This document shows, one piece after another, positions 1 to 6,488 of a stretch of DNA of 10,701 nt. Within the stretch, counting starts at the first letter, position 1; every line of letters begins with the position of its first letter. Source of the stretch: Tardiphaga sp. (GTDB lineage Bacteria > Pseudomonadota > Alphaproteobacteria > Rhizobiales > Xanthobacteraceae); the NCBI GenBank assembly GCA_028290765.1, contig JAQGJF010000947.1, positions 1 to 10,701 on the forward strand, given 5' to 3'. The notes beneath the pieces were generated by a model. It worked only from the letters and a program-made list of their open reading frames with translations. It made no database searches and was not told where the DNA came from. The position numbers were made by a program, and so were the translations under genes.

Positions 1-2
1 GG

Positions 3-506
3 AACGCGGATTTCGAGACGTCAGTCTCGGCCGTGCTGGCAGAGACCGGCTTTCCGCCGGAGCTGCTCTGCCTGGAGCTGACCGAAAGCCTGTTTGTGGA
101 TCATAGCGAGCAGCGGATCAGTCGCACGCTGACGGCCCTCTCCGGTCTCGGCGCCCGGTTGGCGCTGGACGATTTTGGCTCGGGTTATTCCTCGCTCGGC
201 TATCTGACGCGCCTGCCCTTCCACTGTCTGAAGATAGACCGGGCCTTCGTGGATGGCATTTCCACCGCGCCGGAGAAGCGTAAATTGCTGGGTGGCATCA
301 TCGCCCTGTCGCACGGGCTTGGCATGACGGTGGTGGCGGAGGGGGCCGAATTGCCGGCCGAAGTGGATGTGCTCGGCAGTTTCGATTGCGACCTGGTGCA
401 GGGCTTCGTCTTCTCCCTGCCCGTCGCCGCCGACCAGGCGCCGCTGGTGGCCGCCAGCATCGAGCACGAGGCGTGCCGAAACCAGCGAAAACGCAATCGC
501 CTCTAA
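3..506 (+). CDS. EAL-domain c-di-GMP phosphodiesterase, C-terminal part (5' end outside window)
   Basis: The reading frame is open from the left edge, so the start and N-terminal domains are missing. The visible part is the second half of an EAL domain, the family that hydrolyses cyclic di-GMP to pGpG. Recognisable family motifs in order are LELTES (metal-binding glutamate), LALDDFGSGYSSL (the catalytic Asp pair), LPFHCLKIDRAFV (KIDR lysine), VVAEGAE (conserved glutamate near the C-terminus) and a closing VQGFVFSLPV, matching the usual QG-x-x-FS-x-P end. All catalytic residues in this half are kept, so an active enzyme is likely. The EAL signature itself and any sensory, membrane or GGDEF domain lie upstream and cannot be judged. 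The gene is convergent with the LysR gene that follows. Confidence 0.93.
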   Translation, partial: NADFETSVSAVLAETGFPPELLCLELTESLFVDHSEQRISRTLTALSGLGARLALDDFGSGYSSLGYLTRLPFHCLKIDRAFVDGISTAPEKRKLLGGIIALSHGLGMTVVAEGAELPAEVDVLGSFDCDLVQGFVFSLPVAADQAPLVAASIEHEACRNQRKRNRL

Positions 507-576
507 ACCAACACTGCCTGGCAGATTCTTTTTGCCCGCGGGCTGGCGCGCCGTCCCAGGCGATGATGAGAACTAT

Positions 577-637
577 GTCTACGCCATAGCCCTCCTCCCT
601 TAAGCGGAGTCCTTGCGGGGTCCGCGCGCCCGTAGAC
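577..637. terminator. possible stem-loop between convergent genes
   Basis: The 144-bp gap between the stop of the EAL gene and the stop of the convergent LysR gene holds nested inverted repeats. GTCTACG (577-583) pairs with CGTAGAC (631-637), and inside it GCGGA (604-608) pairs with TCCGC (621-625). There is no T-tract on either side, so it is not a textbook intrinsic terminator. Position between converging genes is the main argument for a shared, bidirectional termination role. Confidence 0.25.
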
Positions 638-650
638 TAGTGACTCACGC

Positions 651-1559
651 CTACTGACCGACTTCCCGAAGAATACGCCGCAGCCATTGATGCCCCGAAT
701 CAGCATCGTGCCTTGAGTGCCATGTCTGCACCACCCGGAACAGGGGAATGTCGATCGGCGGCGGTAAGAGCCTGAGCGGTAGGCGGCTGGCAAGCGGCGT
801 GAAGAGGCGGCGTGGTTCCGTCGCCACGAGATAGGAGGCGTCTACCAGCATCGGGGCCATCAGGAAGTGTCCGACGGTCACGGCCACATTTCGCTTGAGC
901 CCCTTTTCGGCCAGCACGGCGTCGACGTACCCGCTCGGATTGCCCTTCATCGAGACCTGAAGGTGTCGAAGGGCCAAATAGCGGTTGAGATCGAGCGGTT
1001 CGCCAAGATTGGGGTGGTCGCCGCGGCCGGCGCAGATGAAGTCTTCTTCGTAGAGCAGTTCCTCCCGCATGTGTGTCGGCGGCTCCGGAAAGTTGCCGGC
1101 GATCAGTTCGACCGTGCCATCCTCCAGCATCGGCAGGCCGACGCTCCGGCTCGTATTGCGGACGACGAGAGACACGCCCGGCGCCTCCTGGTCGAGGCGT
1201 ACGGTCAGGCGAGGCAGAAGCACGAAGGCGGCATAGTCCGAGAGACCGAGGACGAACTGCCGTGTGCTCGCGGCCGGGTCGAAGGCACGCCCGCCACGCA
1301 ATACGCCTTCCACCTGTTCGAGGATAGACCGCACGCTCGGAGCGATATCCTGGGCCAGCGAAGTCGGCACCATGCCACGCGGCGAGCGGACGAAGAGTGG
1401 ATCGCCGAACAAAGCACGCAGCCGGTTGAGTGCGTGGCTGACGGCCGGCTGAGTCAGCCCGATCCGCTCGGCAGCGCGCGTGGCATGACCTTCTGCAACC
1501 AGGGCGTCGAACACCACCAGCAGATTCAGATCGATATTGGCAAGATGAACTGCCTTCAT
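651..1559 (-). CDS. LysR-family transcriptional regulator
   Basis: 302 residues, the normal length for the family. The N-terminal winged HTH (about residues 8-68) shows the pattern ANIDLNLLVVFDALVAEG, then ATRAAERIGLTQPAVSHALNRL and FGDPLFVRSPRGMVPT. The rest (about 95-300) is a periplasmic-binding-protein-like effector domain that would bind a small co-inducer. The DLNLL/DPLFVR style puts it in the NodD/LinR-like branch. It is transcribed away from the propeller/CMD operon with only about 100 bp between start codons, the classic arrangement in which a LysR protein controls its divergent neighbours and itself. The start at 1559 has no strong Shine-Dalgarno sequence, but starting a few residues before DLNLL is normal. 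The effector is unknown; a substrate or intermediate of the adjacent operon is the natural guess. Confidence 0.93.
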   Translation of the reverse strand: MKAVHLANIDLNLLVVFDALVAEGHATRAAERIGLTQPAVSHALNRLRALFGDPLFVRSPRGMVPTSLAQDIAPSVRSILEQVEGVLRGGRAFDPAASTRQFVLGLSDYAAFVLLPRLTVRLDQEAPGVSLVVRNTSRSVGLPMLEDGTVELIAGNFPEPPTHMREELLYEEDFICAGRGDHPNLGEPLDLNRYLALRHLQVSMKGNPSGYVDAVLAEKGLKRNVAVTVGHFLMAPMLVDASYLVATEPRRLFTPLASRLPLRLLPPPIDIPLFRVVQTWHSRHDADSGHQWLRRILREVGQ

Positions 1560-1659
1560 GACGGCGATATTAATAATGAATTGGATTTATCGCAATCGTT
1601 CAGCGCTGAATCAGCTTCTTAGCCCCATTCGAAACGCCGCGAAGCAGGAGGTGGCAGCC
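1560..1659. promoter_or_regulatory. divergent promoter/operator region with 12-bp palindrome
   Basis: This stretch separates the LysR start from the propeller start. It contains a perfect 12-bp palindrome TTCAGCGCTGAA (1599-1610), an inverted pair GCGATA (1564-1569)/TATCGC (1588-1593), and an AT-rich patch near 1568-1590. Any of these could be a LysR binding site, though the palindrome does not have the strict T-N11-A form. A strong ribosome binding site AGGAGGT (1646-1652) lies 7 nt before the ATG at 1660. No confident -35/-10 pair was identified. Confidence 0.45.
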
Positions 1660-2481
1660 ATGCCCGGACGCATCGCCGATACATTCCGGAAAATTGCGCT
1701 CGGCACGGTCGCAATCGCCACTGTCCTCATGAGCGCCGCAGGCGCGTATGCCATCGAACCGTTCCTTCAGGGGTTTAGCGCGCCGGTCGGCATTCATGCT
1801 TACGGCGATACGAGCCTATTGGTGTCGAACTGGAGCGGTGGAACGGTCGAGCGGATGCAGGCGGATGGCACGCGCTCGGTCTTCCTCGACAACATCGCGT
1901 CGCCGGCAGGCATTGCGATCGACGCGACAGGCGCCGTGTTCGTCTCATCCTATTCTAGCGACATTCTCGTGCGCGTCGGGCCGGACGGGAAGCGCAAGAC
2001 CGTCGCGGACGGCCTCGCAACTCCGACGGGAATCGCCTTCGCACGCGACGGCCGGCTGCTGATCGCCAATCGCTCATCCGGGGAGATCGTTGCTTTCGAC
2101 ACAAAAACGGGCAACCACACCGTGGTGGCGCGTGGACTCTCGCTGCCAGTCGGCGTGGTCGAAATGCCGGACGGCAGCATCGTCTCCTCGCAATATGGTG
2201 GTCGTGTCACGCGCATCCTGCCTGATGGCATGGTCCAGGAACTCGGTCAGAGTTTCAACCGCCCCGGCGTCGGCATCCTCGCCGATGGAGATGATGCAGT
2301 GCTGGTCATCGACAACGGCGCGAGCGTAGTGCGCCGCGTCAGCTTCGACGGCCAGTCGAGCGTCGTCGTCGATGGCCTATCAGGCAGCGCCGTCGCTTTG
2401 GATCGAACCGCCAACGGCGATCTTCTGGTCGGGACATGGGGCAGCGGCAATATCTATCGCGTCGCATGGCCGAAGTCATGA
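1660..2481 (+). CDS. exported six-bladed NHL/SMP-30-like beta-propeller protein
   Basis: 273 residues from the ATG at 1660, chosen over an in-frame ATG at 1558 because it has AGGAGGT 7 nt upstream and opens with a signal peptide: a basic start (MPGRIADTFRK), a hydrophobic core to about residue 25, and a likely cleavage after AGAYA (residue 31). The mature part is six consecutive repeats of about 40 residues, each with a pattern like G(L/I)xxPxGIxxxxDGxLxVxxxxxGxVxRVxPDG. That fits one six-bladed beta-propeller and nothing else. The fold is shared by SMP-30/gluconolactonase-type lactonases, NHL-repeat proteins and Vgb-like lyases. Catalytic residues cannot be assigned by eye, so a lactonase or a ligand-binding role are both open. 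It is probably periplasmic. It overlaps the CMD gene by four bases (ATGA), so the two are co-translated. Confidence 0.85.
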   Translation: MPGRIADTFRKIALGTVAIATVLMSAAGAYAIEPFLQGFSAPVGIHAYGDTSLLVSNWSGGTVERMQADGTRSVFLDNIASPAGIAIDATGAVFVSSYSSDILVRVGPDGKRKTVADGLATPTGIAFARDGRLLIANRSSGEIVAFDTKTGNHTVVARGLSLPVGVVEMPDGSIVSSQYGGRVTRILPDGMVQELGQSFNRPGVGILADGDDAVLVIDNGASVVRRVSFDGQSSVVVDGLSGSAVALDRTANGDLLVGTWGSGNIYRVAWPKS

Positions 2482-3740
2482 CCCCCCCCCCGAAACCTCT
2501 TCAAGAAGCGCGGAGTATCCAACAGACCATGGCTCAAGAACCGAACGGCGAGCGTTTCGAACGCGGCATGGAGGTTCTCCAGCAGATAGGCGGCGAGGGC
2601 TTTGACTTACCGATCAAACGCCTTGCAGAGGCGTCGCCAGACTTGGCGCGTTTTACGGTCGAATACCCTTATGGCGATATTCTCTGCCGTCCTGGGCTAA
2701 ATTTGCCGCTGCGGCAGATTTGCACCGTCTCTTGTTTGATGGCCTTGGGCAGCGTCCAGCCGCAGCTCAAGTTTCATATGACGGGCTTCCTCAACGCCGG
2801 AGGGAGGCCGCTGGATTTGGTGGAGTTGCTGTTCGTATCCGTGGCGGTCCTCGGCTTCCCCTCCGCCGTCGACTCGATCGTCCTGGCGCGCGAGATCTTC
2901 CAGGAGCGACGTATCGCCTTCGAAGCCCCGCCACCGGCAAGCGACGACGGAACGCAGCGATACCGGCGCGGCCTAGAAGTCCTCTTGGCGGTCAACGGCG
3001 AAGGCCATCTACGGCCTCTTGAAGCGATCTCACCGGACCTCGCACGCTGGTTGATTGAATTCGCCTTCGGCGAGGCCCTATCGCGCGAGGGGCTGGAACC
3101 GAAGGCCAAGCACCTCGCCGTCCTCTCGATGCTAGCGGCGACCGGCAACCGCGACGAAGCTCTCGATTTCCATCTCAAAGCCGCCCTCAAGCAGGGCCTG
3201 TCGCCCGTAGAGATTGCCGAGGCGCTGATGCAGCTTAGCGTATATGCCGGATTCCCCGCCGCACTCAACGCCTTCGGTCTCGCCCAACGGGCCTTCTCGG
3301 CAGACCGCGGCGCTACAGCGATCACGGCGCCATCCGCGGCGGCGCAGCTATCCGAGAGCCGGGAACTGCGTCGGGAGCGCGGGCTCACGACACTTGCACA
3401 GACGTCCGGAGCGTCGGGTGAAGCGGTCATCCGCAGCTTCGATGACATTGCACCGGATATCGGGCGGATGATCGTCGAGCACTCCTATGGCGACGTTTTC
3501 TCAAGACCAGGCATCGATCCCAAGACCCGCGAGCTGACGGCCTGCGCGGCCCTGGCTGCGGTCGCGACCAAGACTGCGGAAGCCCCGCTGCGTGTCCACA
3601 TCAATGCGGCACTCAATGCGGGCGCGAGCCGTAAGGAGGTGCTCGAAACTCTTCTCAACCTCGCTCCCTATAGCGGCTATCCCGTCGTGCAACAGGCGGT
3701 GCAAATTGCCGGCGAGGAATTCGCCAAGCGTCCCGAATGA
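2478..3740 (+). CDS. triple-domain carboxymuconolactone decarboxylase (CMD) family protein
   Basis: 420 residues from the ATG at 2478, which overlaps the preceding TGA. Alternatives are 2436 (long overlap with the propeller gene) and 2529 (GGAG at 2512-2515, 13 nt upstream). The protein is three tandem CMD domains at about residues 27-147, 162-274 and 296-417. Each has an RGLEVL-like start, a segment like FGEALSREGL, a central helix with the conserved His (FHMTGFLNAG His100, FHLKAALKQG His232, VHINAALNAG His374) and a YAGFPAALNA-like end. PcaC-type gamma-carboxymuconolactone decarboxylase has one such domain of about 125 residues. None of the three has the AhpD redox CXXC; domain 1 has CX3C (Cys82, Cys86). 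The family decarboxylates gamma-carboxymuconolactone or acts as a peroxidase; which applies here is unknown. No signal peptide, so it is cytosolic, unlike its operon partner. Confidence 0.88.
   Translation: MTPPPKPLQEARSIQQTMAQEPNGERFERGMEVLQQIGGEGFDLPIKRLAEASPDLARFTVEYPYGDILCRPGLNLPLRQICTVSCLMALGSVQPQLKFHMTGFLNAGGRPLDLVELLFVSVAVLGFPSAVDSIVLAREIFQERRIAFEAPPPASDDGTQRYRRGLEVLLAVNGEGHLRPLEAISPDLARWLIEFAFGEALSREGLEPKAKHLAVLSMLAATGNRDEALDFHLKAALKQGLSPVEIAEALMQLSVYAGFPAALNAFGLAQRAFSADRGATAITAPSAAAQLSESRELRRERGLTTLAQTSGASGEAVIRSFDDIAPDIGRMIVEHSYGDVFSRPGIDPKTRELTACAALAAVATKTAEAPLRVHINAALNAGASRKEVLETLLNLAPYSGYPVVQQAVQIAGEEFAKRPE
2482..2491 (+). repeat. C10 homopolymer at the start of the CMD gene
   Basis: Ten consecutive C follow the ATGA overlap. 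They fall in codons 2-5 of the CMD protein if translation starts at 2478 (Thr-Pro-Pro-Pro), or in its leader if it starts at 2529. Tracts of this length are prone to slipped-strand errors and to sequencing errors. Confidence 0.9.
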
Positions 3741-4160
3741 AGAGCTTGGTTGCCAGCGGGCAGCAGATGCCACCAATTTCGCAATCCGTTCGTAAAGAAT
3801 GGCCCCATTTGAGGGGAGCTACCGGAAGGTCTTATGACCAAACTTTGGGTAAGCCGGGTACAGCACCGTAAGTGGTCGCACCGAGCGATCCTCCGGCTTA
3901 AGCACGGCGGAAGAACCGGATGTCATGCCGATGCCTGCCGAATTCAGCACCACCCCATGGAGCAGCCAGTAAGGGGGCGATCGGGATATTCCGCCCGACA
4001 GCGCCCCCACGTCAGCGCAAGCCCCATCCCTGGTATCGAAGCCATTGTTCCAGGCGTCGAGACGATGGCTCCGGGCGCTGTCCGGCATCCAAGAATATTG
4101 TGGCATTCGGCGACCGGGTATATTGTTTAGAAAAATTATAAAAGACATGGGAGGATTTTC
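3741..4160. other. 420-bp intergenic stretch, no convincing gene
   Basis: Open frames here (3834-4130 on + and an overlapping 3819-4355 on -) have low-complexity, His/Arg/Pro-rich or unpatterned translations and no good ribosome binding site, so I do not call them. Structure seen: a perfect 8-bp inverted repeat TAAGCCGG (3850-3857)/CCGGCTTA (3893-3900), small hairpins CCCC-ATTTGA-GGGG (3803-3816) and GGTC-TTAT-GACC (3828-3839), and an AT-rich patch at 4119-4142 in front of the next gene. The first hairpin could end the upstream operon but has no T-tract. Confidence 0.5.
4098..4124 (+). promoter_or_regulatory. weak candidate promoter for the RHH gene
   Basis: TTGTGG (4098-4103) and TATATT (4119-4124) are separated by 15 nt, shorter than the usual 17. 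They sit in the AT-rich patch just upstream of the ribosome binding site. Offered as a candidate only. Confidence 0.25.
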
Positions 4161-4472
4161 ATGTGCCGGCTGTTCGCCCACCAACCCCAACGAGACTATG
4201 AATCGCATACCAGGTCGCTCCGGATCGGAGGTCATTCCACGTCCATTCGGCTGGAGCTGGCGTTCTGGGACACGCTGAAGGAACTCGCGAGCCGGGAAGG
4301 CATGAGCCTGGCAAAATTCCTGACGCAGCTTCACAACGAAGTTCTGGACCATCACGGCGAAGTCAATAATTTCGCCTCGCTGCTGCGCTGTTCCTGCCTG
4401 ATCTACCGGTCAAGATCCGCCGCCGTCATGCCCGATTTTCTCGAAGGCCCCAAGCTCGTCGCGGCCGAATGA
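4161..4472 (+). CDS. small ribbon-helix-helix (RHH_4-type) protein
   Basis: 103 residues, with GGGAGG (4149-4154) 6 nt before the ATG. Residues 16-83 match the RHH_4 pattern: HTRSLRIGGHSTSIRLE forms the beta-strand that would contact DNA or pair in the dimer. AFWDTLKELASREGMSLAKFL and NFASLLRCSCLIYR correspond to the two helices and the conserved tail (family form LEpaFWeaL...iA...gmsla...laSalRvfvL). Such short proteins occur in many copies in Rhizobiales and are presumed DNA-binding regulators; their targets are mostly unknown. No toxin-like partner gene lies next to it, so an antitoxin role has no support here. It is flanked by a gene-free stretch and by a repeat element, so it appears to be transcribed alone. 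The tail from about residue 84 is not part of the domain. Confidence 0.87.
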   Translation: MCRLFAHQPQRDYESHTRSLRIGGHSTSIRLELAFWDTLKELASREGMSLAKFLTQLHNEVLDHHGEVNNFASLLRCSCLIYRSRSAAVMPDFLEGPKLVAAE

Positions 4473-4491
4473 TCGTCCGTGACGGGACCGG

Positions 4492-4514
4492 GTTGCCTTC
4501 CAACGGCCGGCAAC
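4492..4514 (+). terminator. candidate hairpin after the RHH gene
   Basis: GTTGCC (4492-4497) pairs with GGCAAC (4509-4514) across an 11-nt loop, 20 nt after the stop codon. There is no T-tract, so termination is only suggested. Confidence 0.25.
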
Positions 4515-4558
4515 GTCCTCGACGACGCTGCGACGCAGTCACCTCTTCCCGCGCGGCA

Positions 4559-4765
4559 TCGCATATGGCCGAGAGCGCGCTTGTGCACCTCTCCCCGCTT
4601 GCGGGGAGAGGTCGGAGTCCGAGCGAAGCGAGGGCTCCGGGTGAGGGGGCCTCTCAGCGAGGCCGAGCTTGTCGATGCGCCCCCTCACCCGGATTGCTGC
4701 GCAATCCGACCTCTCCCCGCGCGCGAGGAGAGGTGAGCGCTGCGGCTACCGCTCTTCATATGCGA
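4559..4765. repeat. palindromic repeat element, copy A (MITE/REP-like)
   Basis: An intergenic element bounded by TCGCATATG (4559-4567) and its exact inverse CATATGCGA (4757-4765). Inside are a 12-bp perfect stem with a 2-nt loop (4587-4612, CTCCCCGC/GCGGGGAG core), outer arms 4586-4598 and 4723-4735 that pair with one mismatch, and an inner perfect 14-bp inverted repeat CCGGGTGAGGGGGC (4637-4650)/GCCCCCTCACCCGG (4679-4692) around a 28-nt loop. The same plan, the same terminal motif and stretches such as CCGAGCGAAGCG recur in copy B near 10440-10676, so this is a dispersed family. It has no coding capacity. It lies between the RHH gene and the 3' end of the dehydrogenase operon, where its RNA hairpins could also act in termination or mRNA stability. 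Confidence 0.8.
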
Positions 4766-4770
4766 CAATC

Positions 4771-4810
4771 GGGCGCGCATTCGCGCGACCCGTTCGCTCG
4801 CAATGACGGG
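4771..4810. terminator. GC-rich hairpins downstream of the dehydrogenase operon
   Basis: GCGCG-CATT-CGCGC (4773-4786) and CCCGT (4789-4793)/ACGGG (4806-4810) lie 36-75 nt beyond the stop of the GMC gene. They could help end that operon. No T-run accompanies them on the minus strand, so confidence is low. Confidence 0.25.
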
Positions 4811-4845
4811 GCTGATGTCACCGAACCAACTTAAATCATCCCGCT

Positions 4846-6414
4846 CTAGATTTCCTTGCGCTGCATTGCGCCGGCGATGTGATCCGCCTGCCTGATGGCG
4901 AGCGCAACGATGGTGAGTGTCGGATTGCAGGCCGCACCGCTGGTAAACTGGCTGCCGTCGGATACGAACAGGTTCTTGACGTCGTGCGCCTGTCCGAATT
5001 TGTTGACCACGCCGTCACGCGGCTTCGCACTCATGCGGTTGGTCCCCATGTTGTGGGTTGAGGGATAGGGCGTGGTCGGATAGGTCACCGTGGCGCCGAT
5101 CGCCTCATAGACCGCGGCGCCTTGTTTGTAAGCGTGGTTGCGCATCGCGACATCATTGGGATGATCGTCGTAATGCACGCTGGCAACCGGCAGGCCTAGC
5201 TTGTCCTTGGCCACCGGATCGAGCGTCACCCGATTGGTCTCCTGCGGCATGTCCTCGCCGACCAGCCACATCCCGGCCATGCGTGGATAGCCCTCCATGG
5301 CGCTGGTGAAGGTTCGCCCCCAGGCGCCGGGGTTGAGGAACGCCGCCATGAAGGGAAGGCCGAGCGACAAGGTCTCCATCTCGTAGCCGCCCATGAATCC
5401 GCGCGCCGGATCGTGCCGCGCCTCGTCGCGGATGATGCCGGCCATCGTGGTGCCGCGATACATATGAACCGATCTGTCGAACACGGCGTAGACGCTGCCG
5501 GTCATGTGACGCATGTAGTTGCGGCCGACCTGGCCCGAGCTGTTGGCAAGCCCGTCGGGAAACAGGTTGGAGGCGCTGTTGAGCAGCAGACGCGGACTCT
5601 CGATCGAGTTGCCGGCCACGGCGACGACCCGCGCCTTCTGGCGCTGCGTCTTGCCGGCTTCGTCGGCATACACCACGCCGGTCACCTTGCCCGCCGCGTC
5701 GTGCTCGATCTTCACCGCCATGCTGCTCGGGCGGACTTCAAGATTTCCGGTCGCTTCTCCCTTCGGGATCTCGCTGTAGAGCGTCGACCATTTGGCGCCG
5801 GACTTGCAACCCTGGAAACAGAAGCCGATCTGCTGGCAAGCGCCACGGCTGTCGCGTGGCTCGCTGTTGATCGCCATCCGGCCGGTGTGGACCTCCTTGT
5901 AGCCGAGCTTCCTGGCTCCGGCTTCCATCACCTTGAAATTGTTGTTGCCGGGAAGCCCGGGAATATTGTTGGTCCGGGTTACGCCCATTTTGTCTTCGGC
6001 TTTGGCGTACCACGGCTCGATTTCGGCCAGCGTGAGCGGCCAGTCGATCAAATTGGCGCCGGGCACGTTGCCGTAGACGCTGCGAACCCGGAACTCATGG
6101 TCATCGAAGCGCAGCGATGCGCCGGCCCAATGCACCGTCGAACCGCCGACCGACTTCACGATCCAGGCCGGCAGGTTGGCAAAATCCCTGGCAACGCGCC
6201 AGTTGCCGGACGTGGTCCGCATGTCGGTCCATGCCAGCTGGGTAAAACTCTCCCATTCATTGTTGACGAAATCCTGCAGTTCGGTGCGCGGACCGGCCTC
6301 GAGAATGACCGTCTTGACGCCCTTCTGCGCCAGCTCGTTGCCGAGCGTGCCGCCGCCCGCACCGGAACCGACAATGACGACCACGCTGTCGTCGTTCAGA
6401 TTGAATTTTGCCAT
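4846..6414 (-). CDS. GMC-family FAD-dependent dehydrogenase, large subunit with CX5CX3C motif
   Basis: 522 residues. The start at 6414 (MAKFNLNDDS) is chosen because GGGAGG (6423-6428) lies 8 nt upstream and the FAD fold follows directly; the frame is open further but that part is not GMC-like. Family features: dinucleotide-binding GSGAGG (16-21) with the acidic strand end LEAGP (Glu39), SVGGSTVHWAG (88-98), AGNSIESPRLLLNS (267-280), and the C-terminal catalytic region with STHNMGTNRM (His454) and ACNPTLT (Asn497). Cys193, Cys199 and Cys203 form CX5CX3C, the pattern I recall for the 3Fe-4S cluster of Burkholderia FAD glucose dehydrogenase. No signal peptide; export by association with the Tat-borne small subunit encoded just upstream (74-nt gap) is expected. 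It should oxidise an alcohol, polyol, sugar or aldehyde and pass electrons to cytochrome c. The substrate is not determinable. Confidence 0.92.
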   Translation of the reverse strand: MAKFNLNDDSVVVIVGSGAGGGTLGNELAQKGVKTVILEAGPRTELQDFVNNEWESFTQLAWTDMRTTSGNWRVARDFANLPAWIVKSVGGSTVHWAGASLRFDDHEFRVRSVYGNVPGANLIDWPLTLAEIEPWYAKAEDKMGVTRTNNIPGLPGNNNFKVMEAGARKLGYKEVHTGRMAINSEPRDSRGACQQIGFCFQGCKSGAKWSTLYSEIPKGEATGNLEVRPSSMAVKIEHDAAGKVTGVVYADEAGKTQRQKARVVAVAGNSIESPRLLLNSASNLFPDGLANSSGQVGRNYMRHMTGSVYAVFDRSVHMYRGTTMAGIIRDEARHDPARGFMGGYEMETLSLGLPFMAAFLNPGAWGRTFTSAMEGYPRMAGMWLVGEDMPQETNRVTLDPVAKDKLGLPVASVHYDDHPNDVAMRNHAYKQGAAVYEAIGATVTYPTTPYPSTHNMGTNRMSAKPRDGVVNKFGQAHDVKNLFVSDGSQFTSGAACNPTLTIVALAIRQADHIAGAMQRKEI

Positions 6415-6488
6415 GTGTCGTTCCTCCCGGAGTTTTCTTGCGAAGTTCCTGCAATGAAGAATGCATCGCCATCGACGAACGATGACGA

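Noticed and set aside
867..1622. 251-residue plus-strand frame opposite the LysR gene
   Set aside because: Shadow of the LysR coding sequence; no family pattern and no ribosome binding site.
2774..3448. 224-residue minus-strand frame opposite the CMD gene
   Set aside because: Ser/Arg/Pro-rich shadow of the three-domain CMD protein.
3819..4355. 178-residue minus-strand frame across the gap and the RHH gene
   Set aside because: No domain pattern; overlaps half of the well-supported RHH gene on the other strand; no good ribosome binding site seen.
4559..4765. CRISPR-like array or rho-independent terminator as explanation of the palindromes
   Set aside because: There are no evenly spaced repeats with unique spacers, and no T-tract after the stems; nested inverted repeats with shared ends fit a dispersed element better.
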